Shown one piece after another: positions 1-5,452 of a DNA stretch of 5,452 bases. The stretch spans positions 4,007 through 9,458 of the forward strand of contig NZFR01000075.1 of the NCBI GenBank assembly GCA_002689335.1, read 5' to 3'. Numbering within the stretch: the first letter of the stretch is position 1; each line of letters opens with the position of its first letter. The notes under the pieces were generated by a model. It saw only the letters and a program-made list of their open reading frames with translations, did not search any database and was not told where the DNA came from. The position numbers and the translations under genes were made by a program. Origin of the DNA: Verrucomicrobiales bacterium (GTDB lineage Bacteria > Verrucomicrobiota > Verrucomicrobiia > Limisphaerales > UBA1096).

Positions 1-683
1 CCGCGCTGCTCGCGATCCGCCGCAGCATCCATCATGCGGCCGTACACGTCGCCCAGTTTAATGTGGAGCAGTGCCTTCTTTTTCCCGTCTTTCAGGGCGG
101 TGATATTTTTGTCTGCCTTGGCTGCATAACCCGTGGCCAACTCAGTTGATCCGTGAAACGCCGCTGCTGTTGCCATGCCAATCCGGCACTGGGCCGCGCG
201 TTCATCGTCGCCGGCTTCGTCGGCATGTTTAACCGCCTCATTATAATTCCAAACCGCATCCTCGTAGTTCCCCCAACCAACCAACAGATTGCCGAGGTTT
301 ACCCGGATGCTGGCTTCGAGCTTCTTGTCTTTCAACTCCTCCGCTGTCTTTAGCGCCTCCAGCAGATACACATCTGCCTCCTCTCCGGCGGAGCGGTATT
401 TTTTACTGGCCAGAATCCACAGACATGCCAGGTTGTTTTTAACCAAAGCCACCGACCTCTTGTCTTCGGCGCGCTGCGCTTGGCCAAGCGCGCGTTTCAA
501 AACTTTCTCCGCTTGGTTCACCTGCCCCTTGGCCTGATACGCCGCCGCTTGGTCAAGTAGCTGCGAAAGAGTTGGCTCCATCTTGGCCGCCTGGCCAAGC
601 GTTGGGCCGAGCAACAGGCCAAGCGACAACATCAGACCCAGTGCAGCACGGGTAAAGAAAATGGAAGTGGTTGTATGCTTCAT
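1..683 (-). CDS. Exported TPR-repeat protein, N-terminal part (3' end beyond the window); possible TPR-CHAT protein
   Basis: The reading frame is open from the ATG at 683 to the left edge, giving 227 residues with no stop. Residues 1-32 look like a Sec signal peptide: a basic start (MKHTTT...TR), a hydrophobic core (ALGLMLSLGLLLG) and a plausible cleavage after LGQA. The mature part is alpha-helical and Ala/Lys/Glu-rich, with TPR-like helix pairs at about 38-72 (AAAYQAKGQVNQAEKVLKRAL), 78-118, 124-156 (NLGNLLVGWGNYEDAVWNYNEAV) and 163-195; a further helix starts near 204. The start is supported by GGAG 8 bases upstream and by a gap of only 2 bases from the tpsB stop. It should act in the periplasm or at the cell surface, probably as a protein-binding scaffold for the secreted partner. 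In related TPS loci such proteins often end in a CHAT protease-like domain. That is inference from context, since the C-terminus is not in the window. Confidence 0.85.
   Translation of the reverse strand, partial: MKHTTTSIFFTRAALGLMLSLGLLLGPTLGQAAKMEPTLSQLLDQAAAYQAKGQVNQAEKVLKRALGQAQRAEDKRSVALVKNNLACLWILASKKYRSAGEEADVYLLEALKTAEELKDKKLEASIRVNLGNLLVGWGNYEDAVWNYNEAVKHADEAGDDERAAQCRIGMATAAAFHGSTELATGYAAKADKNITALKDGKKKALLHIKLGDVYGRMMDAAADREQR
477..625. repeat. Cluster of the iterated GGCCAAGCG motif in the TPR gene
   Basis: Three copies of GGCCAAGCG occur on the plus strand at 482-490, 593-601 and 617-625. The first is inside a perfect 14-base palindrome, CGCTTGGCCAAGCG, at 477-490. A one-base variant, CGCTTGGTCAAG, lies at 547-558. 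On the coding strand all three copies are read as Leu-Gly (CTT GGC). Two fall in the signal peptide and one in the first TPR. Confidence 0.6.
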
Positions 684-685
684 CG

Positions 686-2350
686 TTATTTCTCCGGAAC
701 AGCGTTAACAGTGGGATCCCAAAACGCGGTGCCCAGCCGAATCTGAAAGTGGATACCGTCGTCCTGTAGATCGTCGTCATTTTGAACCCCAAAATCCTCA
801 AAGCCATGCCCCCAGTAAAGAGACATGCTGATGTGGTCGGTCGGGTTGTAGGTTACCCCCAAACCGGCGCTGTAAATCTCCTCTCGTTCGCGGGGCCCAT
901 TCGAGTTCCAGCCAACTCCGTAGTCGAAAAACGGGATCAAATAAACCTGCGCCTTACCGTAGCGATCTTTGTAAACCGGGAAACGCAACTCCGGTGAAAT
1001 GATGAAGGCGTTGTCGCGGATGAGTTGGTTTTCCCGATAACCTCGAATCGTGTTCACGCCGCCCAGACTGAATTGCTCCATCGACACCACCTTGTCATCC
1101 GTATGTTGATGGAACAGCTTGACGACCAACAGCGTGTCGTTTTCAGAGACCGACTCGACCCACGACGCTTGTGTCATCCAGGTAAAATATTCCGGATCGA
1201 ACTCGTTCGCCAAAATCGGGGCCAATTCATCCAAGCCGAGGGAAAAGGTCGTTCGTGCGGCGACCACCCTTTGCTGGGATCGATAAACGTACTCCGGGCT
1301 GAGCCGCAATGCGGAGATGCGAGTCTGACCGTTCACCGAACCCGGCGAGATCGAGAATGGCTCACCGGAAACCAGCACATCGCTTCGGCGGTGTTCCCCT
1401 TTCAGCGTCAGGTTGATCTCGTTTTGCAAATCACGATAAATCGGCTGGCGCAACGCCACCGTGTACATCCGAGTGTCACTCTCGATATCCAATGTGTTGA
1501 ACGGTTCTTCGAGAATCACGTAATCACTCTGGTTATAACCCAGTTCGAGCGTGGTATCCCACGGCGTTAACGGCAGGCTGTAAAATAACGAATAGTTCCC
1601 GGAATCGCCAACATCCCACTCGTCCATCCCTTCCTGCGAAAGCGTGTAGTTACCCCGCAACGTGTCCCCGAGGCTAGTCAGGTTTTTCGTGCCAAAATAA
1701 ATCTCGGCCTCTTCCGCACCTACGCTCGGCGGGCGCCGGTTGCTAATACCCAGCCCCACATCAAACACTTTGTTTTCAGCCACGATCATGTCCAAATGGC
1801 TTTGCCCCAACTCGTCGCCCGGAACCAATGCCGTGTTAATCTTGCGAATTTTTTCGTCACGCCGGATGAACTCCAATCCTTCTTTCAGATCGTTCAGGTT
1901 CAATGGTTGCTCCACTTCCCGGTGAATGCGACTCGTGACGTAACCGGAGCGTAACCAACCTTCGTTCAGCACTTTGATCTTATCGAGACGCCCCTCGACG
2001 ATTCGTACCAAGAGCACTCCCCTGGACAAATCCTGTTCATCGATCACCGCGCCGGAATTCACATATTGTTGATCGAAATAATGTTGTGAGATCGTCTTGC
2101 GAATCCCCTCCAGTTCTTCCACGCTTACTTTTTCACCGATCCGCTGCTTAACCAACGCAGCCAACTCCTCATCAGTAAAAACGGTATTGCCATCAAACTC
2201 AATCGCCTTCAGCACAACCTCTTTTGGTGTGTCTACGATTCCCAAGTCCTTCAAGGGCGGCAAGACTCCTTTTTCGTCACCGGATGATTGCCCCATCGTT
2301 GCCACCCCAATAAAAACGGGAACAAACAGACAAAGTAATTTTATTTTCAT
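686..2350 (-). CDS. TpsB / ShlB-FhaC-HecB family outer-membrane transporter of a two-partner secretion system
   Basis: This is an outer-membrane beta-barrel that exports the TpsA encoded upstream. It is complete at 554 residues, the usual size for the family. Residues 1-20 form a signal peptide (MKIKLLCLFVPVFIGVATMG). Residues ~46-120 fit a POTRA_2 domain (KAIEFDGNTVFTDEEL to VRIVEGRLDKI) and ~121-194 a second POTRA of ShlB type. From ~195 on, alternating amphipathic strands form the barrel. The family's L6-loop motif is present as GGVNTIRGY at 430-438 (the VRGY/IRGY tetrad with R436), followed by the conserved FFDYGVGW at 474-481. The start is the only ATG/GTG/TTG in frame before an upstream stop, but no Shine-Dalgarno precedes it; translation probably depends on the overlapping leader ORF. 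The last barrel strand seems to end at F543, leaving an unusual 11-residue tail. Family assignment is firm; the substrate is inferred from adjacency. Confidence 0.95.
   Translation of the reverse strand: MKIKLLCLFVPVFIGVATMGQSSGDEKGVLPPLKDLGIVDTPKEVVLKAIEFDGNTVFTDEELAALVKQRIGEKVSVEELEGIRKTISQHYFDQQYVNSGAVIDEQDLSRGVLLVRIVEGRLDKIKVLNEGWLRSGYVTSRIHREVEQPLNLNDLKEGLEFIRRDEKIRKINTALVPGDELGQSHLDMIVAENKVFDVGLGISNRRPPSVGAEEAEIYFGTKNLTSLGDTLRGNYTLSQEGMDEWDVGDSGNYSLFYSLPLTPWDTTLELGYNQSDYVILEEPFNTLDIESDTRMYTVALRQPIYRDLQNEINLTLKGEHRRSDVLVSGEPFSISPGSVNGQTRISALRLSPEYVYRSQQRVVAARTTFSLGLDELAPILANEFDPEYFTWMTQASWVESVSENDTLLVVKLFHQHTDDKVVSMEQFSLGGVNTIRGYRENQLIRDNAFIISPELRFPVYKDRYGKAQVYLIPFFDYGVGWNSNGPREREEIYSAGLGVTYNPTDHISMSLYWGHGFEDFGVQNDDDLQDDGIHFQIRLGTAFWDPTVNAVPEK
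692..695 (-). promoter_or_regulatory. Shine-Dalgarno site of the TPR gene, inside the end of tpsB
   Basis: GGAG on the minus strand lies 8 bases before the ATG at 683, within the last codons of tpsB (CCG GAG AAA TAA). With only two bases between the tpsB stop and this ATG, ribosomes finishing tpsB can restart directly, so translational coupling is likely. The site fixes the start of the TPR gene. Confidence 0.7.
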
Positions 2351-2430
2351 ACGTATTGGTTGGATGTGAGTCGCACGTATTGATTGTTTGCGGGTCGCAC
2401 AATACCGATCATTATCATATCGATCAACAT
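2347..2430 (-). CDS. Probable 27-residue leader ORF translationally coupled to tpsB
   Basis: ATG at 2430 is preceded by GAGGGAG with a 5-base spacer, the best ribosome site in the tpsA-tpsB gap. The frame runs 27 codons and stops at TGA 2349-2347, sharing ATGA with the tpsB start at 2350. The peptide begins with a hydrophobic stretch (MLIDMIMIGI), followed by two similar eight-residue units, VRPANNQY and then VRLTSNQY, and a final V. These units are encoded by the in-frame 24-base tandem repeat listed separately. Because tpsB lacks a ribosome site, the simplest reading is that the leader delivers ribosomes to tpsB and sets the TpsB:TpsA ratio. I know of no family matching this peptide; it may have no function beyond its translation. 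The 4-base overlap and the Shine-Dalgarno are directly seen; expression is inferred. Confidence 0.55.
   Translation of the reverse strand: MLIDMIMIGIVRPANNQYVRLTSNQYV
2351..2398 (-). repeat. Two-copy 24-base tandem repeat just upstream of tpsB
   Basis: The units 2351-2374 and 2375-2398 are adjacent and match at 19 of 24 positions. On the minus strand each unit begins GCGAC and ends CAATACGT; the second ends directly at the tpsB ATG. The 24-base period equals eight codons and lies in frame with the leader ORF, giving eight-residue units that share V, R, N, Q and Y positions. It could equally be a nucleic-acid element at the tpsB initiation region. Confidence 0.75.
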
Positions 2431-2435
2431 CTATT

Positions 2436-2442
2436 CTCCCTC
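2436..2442 (-). promoter_or_regulatory. Strong Shine-Dalgarno site of the leader ORF
   Basis: GAGGGAG on the minus strand lies 5 bases before the leader ATG at 2430 and 85 bases before the tpsB ATG. It is too far away to serve tpsB directly. It is the only purine-rich Shine-Dalgarno-like sequence between the tpsA stop and tpsB. Confidence 0.6.
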
Positions 2443-2467
2443 AAGTAATGTTCAACTTTTACTAATA

Positions 2468-5452
2468 TTACTGTTGTTCGGTTTCCAAAAGTGAGGGGGT
2501 GTAACTTTCTTTGGACCAGACAGGGAGGCCTCCCTGACCGTTGATGAAGAAACTGCTCACGTCTCCCTGCAACTGCAGTGCGCAGCGCTCCGCTAGGTTC
2601 ACTCTCCTGTCCTTCAACTCATCCGGAAGGATTACCAATCCTCCCCCAATATCCGTCTCCACCGAGTCTATCTCCACCACACCCTGCGCCCCGTACTGCG
2701 ACGACGCCGTGATCAGCGAGTCGATTGATGGCAAAAAGGTGTCCGCCACCACCGAGATGTAGCCTCCGTCTCCCTTCACGGCGTTCGCTGTCAACTGGCC
2801 TCGGTTCATGAACAACAGCCCCGGCTTGCTGATCGTGATGTTCCCTCCGTTCTGCCCTGCCTCTGCGCTTAACAGGCTCTCTCGGATGCTTCGGTTACCC
2901 GCTCCCAACAGCCGAATGCTGCCACCGTCCTTGGCCGCCGACGCCGTCAACTCGCTCTTGGCCAAGCTTACTTCTCCTGCGGTCTCTATCTCGATGTCGC
3001 CTCCGTCCGCTTGGCTTGAACTCACCGACACACTCGCCCCTTGGCCAAGCGACAGCCCCTCGGCCAAGCGCAACCCCACGCTCCCCGCTGCGCCCGTTCC
3101 CGAGCTCGCGCTGCCGATCAGTCCCTGCTGCATCTCGAGATGGTCGGCGTTGAGTTCGATCGTTCCGGCGTTGCCGCTGCCCACCGTGCTGGTCAGCAAA
3201 CCACTCGCAACCTCTTCGCCTGTCTCGCCTCCCTCGATGTCTTTCGGGTCAAACCCTTCTCCTATGCCTCGGATGGTCACCGTGCCGGATCGCACATCCA
3301 ACGCCCCTGCCGCTCCTGCCGCACTCGCTGCGCTCTCGATCCTCGCTCCGTTTTGCAGGGCAACGCTCTCGGCTTCCACCGAGATGCTGCTGCCTGCTCC
3401 CGCTCCGGAGGTGCTGCCGTATATCAGCGATTCATCCATCTCGAGCGAAGTCGCCTTGACGGTCACTTCGCCTCCGTTGCCGCTGTCGCGCACGTCGGCC
3501 ACCACAGCGGATTTGCCGGAGAGGTTCAGTGCGGTGGTGTCGATGGCGATGCGGCCGCCTTGCCCTTGGCCAAGCGCACCTGCGTAGATGGCCGAGCGGT
3601 TGGCCAAGCCAAGCCCTGTCGTGGCGGTGATGTTCACGTCCCCGCCATCGCCGCTGGTGAAGCTGTCGCTTGAGATTTTGCTTTGGTCAGAGAGTTGCAC
3701 GGTGTGGCTGTTGATGGCCAAGCGGCCGGCGTTTCCGTAGTCCAGCCCGGTCAAACCAAGCTCGGTCTCAAACTTGTTCGGCTCGGTGTTGCTTAGCAGC
3801 GAACTGCGGCCGGTGAGCGACACGCTGTCAGCCTCAACGGTGATATCGCCGGCGTTGCGCTTGGGGATCACAGTAGTGGTTTTGATGTAGCTCGAGTCGC
3901 TCAGGGCCAACGAACCGGTTTTGATGTTCACCGAACCGTTTTGATCGACCTCCGTCCGGTTGCTGAAGTCCGACTGATACAACGGAACTGACTCCGTCGC
4001 GATAAACGACCCGCCCGCCAACGAAACCTCTTCTGAAGTGATCGAAACATCACCGGGCAGCGAAGTGTCTATCTGAGCATTACGGATGAAGCTGCCGTTT
4101 TCCAAACGTAGACTGTCCGAGGTGATACTGATATCCCCTGCGTCACCGGGAGCGAACGGATCCCATCCCCAATCTAATAAGGCCTTGTTCAAGCCGTTTG
4201 CGATAAATGATTTGTCAGCCAAAACAATATGCCCAATTTTGATAGTCACATCACCGGCATTTGCCTTTGTTAAGTTGACACTACCGATTACCGAATCCCG
4301 TAAGGATATGCCATCTGCCTCAATTTCGACATCCCCAGCCTTGGATTGGTTAAGGGTGAACGATCCGACTTGAGCCTCGTCTAACGAAATGAGACCGGAT
4401 TGAATTTTTAAGTTTGCGATGGGCTTGTTATCCGAACTCTTTCCCGCTGCGTTTATGGTCCAGATTTCCGATTTTGCTTCGAGCGTTAATTTCCCACTGG
4501 TGATGTTGAGCGTTTTTGCGCCTCCCTCTTTGCTGGTTTTTAAACCCGTGGGGCTGAGTGAGTGGATGGTACTCGCACCCCTAAGTGTCATTTCATCGCG
4601 AACCTTAAAACCTGATTCATAAGCCCCGTTCAACGTGATCTTCGAATCGTTGATGTCCAAACTCCCTGCCTCCAACGTCAACTCTGGAGCGTAAAGGTTT
4701 ATCCCGGACACAAAGCGCACGTCGCCCTCGCCTTGTATTGACACCCTTTGCACAGCGGTGCGATCCCCGTGATAAACTATACCTACATTCTCCCCCCCCG
4801 CCGCATCATCCCCGAGATCCATTCCCAAGCTGATGTTGTTACCCTTGAACTGAGTGAGCAGGTCACGACTCGGCGCAGTGTTGATTCCCTCCAATTTCAT
4901 CCTCCCCAATTCGAGGTTTTCTTCAGCCAAAAAACTGAGCGAACCGGTACTGGTAATCGAGGGGTAGTCCGTTGGGTCGACCTTTTCAGGGTCCATTCCG
5001 TTTAGGATGTTTTTGGCTGACAAAGTGATATCCCCTCCCATGCCCCGAGCCGTACTGTTGTAATTTACAATCTTCAACTTTTTAAGAATCAGATCGTTTT
5101 CCACATCGATGGTGATATCCCCAAGTGTGGAATTCTTTTCAGTTCTCTTGGTTCCGGTATGGATTTCTGCCGTATGCACATTCATCTCGTTGGCATTGAT
5201 CGTAACATCACCGTACACCTCCATTTCGGCCGGGGTTATTTTCCCCCGATCCTCCATAGCCGCGTTAATGAACCGAACCAGCCTTGCATCGATCGAGTCG
5301 GCATTAATCTCCAAATTCCCGGTGTTGCCTCGATACGCCATGACCCAAATTTCCGTAGCGAAAAGCCCCAATCCATCCAATGTCAAGCTGCCGACGTTGG
5401 CGCTAAGGTTACCGGTACCCCCGGTGGTGTTGGATCTGAGTGCCACCAACGG
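2468..5452 (-). CDS. TpsA filamentous-haemagglutinin-like exoprotein, C-terminal 994 residues (5' end beyond the window)
   Basis: The frame is open to the right edge. The first possible start codon, a TTG at 5449, lies inside the passenger and is not a true start. The signal peptide and TPS secretion domain are therefore off the window. What is visible is rich in Gly, Ser, Asp and Thr with alternating beta-strands, typical of a right-handed beta-helix. Counting from 5449, residues 371-921 hold about 18-19 degenerate coils. The last ~70 residues form a distinct tail: GVVEIDSVETDIGGGLVILP (923-942), AERC with the only cysteine seen (C956), and SSFFINGQGGLP (965-976). This pattern resembles the conserved C-terminus of cyanobacterial-type filamentous haemagglutinin family proteins. 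The gene ends in three in-frame stops (TAA, TAG, TAA within four codons). There is no CdiA-like VENN motif or toxin domain. The protein is probably a secreted or surface-held adhesin or filament; its ligand is unknown. Base composition rises sharply in G+C toward the 3' part. Confidence 0.9.
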   Translation of the reverse strand, partial: PLVALRSNTTGGTGNLSANVGSLTLDGLGLFATEIWVMAYRGNTGNLEINADSIDARLVRFINAAMEDRGKITPAEMEVYGDVTINANEMNVHTAEIHTGTKRTEKNSTLGDITIDVENDLILKKLKIVNYNSTARGMGGDITLSAKNILNGMDPEKVDPTDYPSITSTGSLSFLAEENLELGRMKLEGINTAPSRDLLTQFKGNNISLGMDLGDDAAGGENVGIVYHGDRTAVQRVSIQGEGDVRFVSGINLYAPELTLEAGSLDINDSKITLNGAYESGFKVRDEMTLRGASTIHSLSPTGLKTSKEGGAKTLNITSGKLTLEAKSEIWTINAAGKSSDNKPIANLKIQSGLISLDEAQVGSFTLNQSKAGDVEIEADGISLRDSVIGSVNLTKANAGDVTIKIGHIVLADKSFIANGLNKALLDWGWDPFAPGDAGDISITSDSLRLENGSFIRNAQIDTSLPGDVSITSEEVSLAGGSFIATESVPLYQSDFSNRTEVDQNGSVNIKTGSLALSDSSYIKTTTVIPKRNAGDITVEADSVSLTGRSSLLSNTEPNKFETELGLTGLDYGNAGRLAINSHTVQLSDQSKISSDSFTSGDGGDVNITATTGLGLANRSAIYAGALGQGQGGRIAIDTTALNLSGKSAVVADVRDSGNGGEVTVKATSLEMDESLIYGSTSGAGAGSSISVEAESVALQNGARIESAASAAGAAGALDVRSGTVTIRGIGEGFDPKDIEGGETGEEVASGLLTSTVGSGNAGTIELNADHLEMQQGLIGSASSGTGAAGSVGLRLAEGLSLGQGASVSVSSSQADGGDIEIETAGEVSLAKSELTASAAKDGGSIRLLGAGNRSIRESLLSAEAGQNGGNITISKPGLLFMNRGQLTANAVKGDGGYISVVADTFLPSIDSLITASSQYGAQGVVEIDSVETDIGGGLVILPDELKDRRVNLAERCALQLQGDVSSFFINGQGGLPVWSKESYTPSLLETEQQ
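2687..4339 (-). repeat. Degenerate beta-helix coil repeats of TpsA, about 26-30 residues each
   Basis: Successive units carry a pattern of G-D/G-[IV]-x-[IV]-x-[AS]-x-x-[VL]-x-L, then S-x-I, then a Gly-rich turn such as GNAG. Clear examples are AGDVEIEADGISLRDSVIGS, AGDISITSDSLRLENGSFI, GGRIAIDTTALNLSGKSAVV and AGTIELNADHLEMQQGLIGS. I mark about 18-19 units between residues 371 and 921 (counted from 5449). Some coils carry longer loops: near 418-437 with WGWDPF, near 487-503, near 555-571, and an acidic insertion at about 728-747. The repeats are at the protein level; the DNA units have diverged. Confidence 0.75.
2957..3724. repeat. Cluster of the iterated GGCCAAGC motif in the 3' part of tpsA
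   Basis: Six copies of GGCCAAGC occur on the plus strand at 2960-2967, 3043-3051, 3062-3070, 3568-3576, 3602-3609 and 3716-3724; four extend to GGCCAAGCG. Three sit in the palindrome CTTGGCCAAG (2957-2966, 3040-3049, 3565-3574). On the coding strand they are read in two frames, as Leu-Ala (TTG GCC) in four cases and Leu-Gly (CTT GGC) in two. This argues for a DNA-level motif and not only a protein repeat. No copy is seen in tpsB or in 3725-5452. Confidence 0.6.

Noticed and set aside
1025..1570. Plus-strand ORF of 181 codons opposite tpsB
   Set aside because: It lies wholly opposite a well-supported TpsB barrel, is Arg/His-rich, and has no recognisable domain.
2380..2467. Possible terminator or internal promoter in the tpsA-tpsB gap
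   Set aside because: The only hairpin seen (TGCG, ACC, CGCA) is short and lacks a T-run. A TTGAAC-like -35 has no convincing -10 at normal spacing. Readthrough from tpsA is simpler.
2521..2536. Perfect 16-base palindrome CAGGGAGGCCTCCCTG near the 3' end of tpsA
   Set aside because: It has no loop and no following T-run, so it is not a terminator. It encodes the conserved QGGLP motif, so coding explains it.
2468..2760. CdiA-like toxin tip with a downstream immunity gene
   Set aside because: There is no VENN-type motif and no variable toxin domain. The next genes are tpsB and an exported TPR protein, not a small immunity protein.
2808..3673. Long plus-strand ORFs of 259 and 210 codons opposite tpsA
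   Set aside because: They lie opposite the G+C-rich part of tpsA, overlap each other in different frames, are Pro/Ser/Ala- or Arg/His-rich, and have no family resemblance. They are antisense shadows.
2687..4339. CRISPR or DNA satellite as the cause of periodicity in tpsA
   Set aside because: The period is in the protein pattern of beta-helix coils. The DNA units differ too much in sequence and length.
5447..5449. TTG at 5449 as the start of TpsA
   Set aside because: The frame continues to the window edge, and no signal peptide or TPS secretion domain follows, so the gene starts outside the window.

Overview
All genes in this window lie on the minus strand. The window reads as part of one operon for a two-partner secretion (TPS, type Vb) system. 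In transcription order it holds four parts. (1) The long C-terminal part of a filamentous-haemagglutinin-like exoprotein, TpsA; its start lies beyond the right edge. (2) A probable, very short leader ORF of 27 codons in the 117-base gap. (3) A complete TpsB/ShlB/FhaC-type outer-membrane transporter of 554 residues. (4) The N-terminal 227 residues of an exported TPR-rich protein that runs off the left edge. Gene spacing is tight: 37 bases from the tpsA stop to the leader ATG, a 4-base ATGA overlap of leader and tpsB, and 2 bases from the tpsB stop to the TPR gene. No terminator is seen between the genes. No plus-strand ORF looks real; they are shadows of these genes.

The system exports a surface protein. 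The TpsA would cross the inner membrane by Sec, bind the periplasmic POTRA domains of TpsB, pass through the TpsB barrel and fold outside as a long right-handed beta-helix. Its last ~70 residues, with a lone cysteine and an SSFFINGQGGLP motif, resemble the conserved C-terminus of the cyanobacterial-type 'filamentous haemagglutinin family' proteins, not a CdiA-type toxin tip. The exported TPR protein is a likely accessory factor. TPR proteins with a C-terminal CHAT (caspase-like) domain are often found next to this kind of TPS locus, but no CHAT domain is visible here.

The organism is a diderm bacterium. The TpsA C-terminus and the TPS plus exported-TPR layout suggest a cyanobacterium, a member of the PVC group (for example Verrucomicrobia) or a filamentous gammaproteobacterium. 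The sequence does not decide between them.

The most unusual points lie outside the big ORFs. The leader ORF has a strong Shine-Dalgarno sequence, is built largely of an in-frame 2 x 24-base tandem repeat, and ends in an ATGA overlap with tpsB, which has no Shine-Dalgarno of its own. A short motif centred on the palindrome CGCTTGGCCAAGCG is heavily over-represented in two patches, in more than one reading frame. Base composition shifts sharply inside tpsA.
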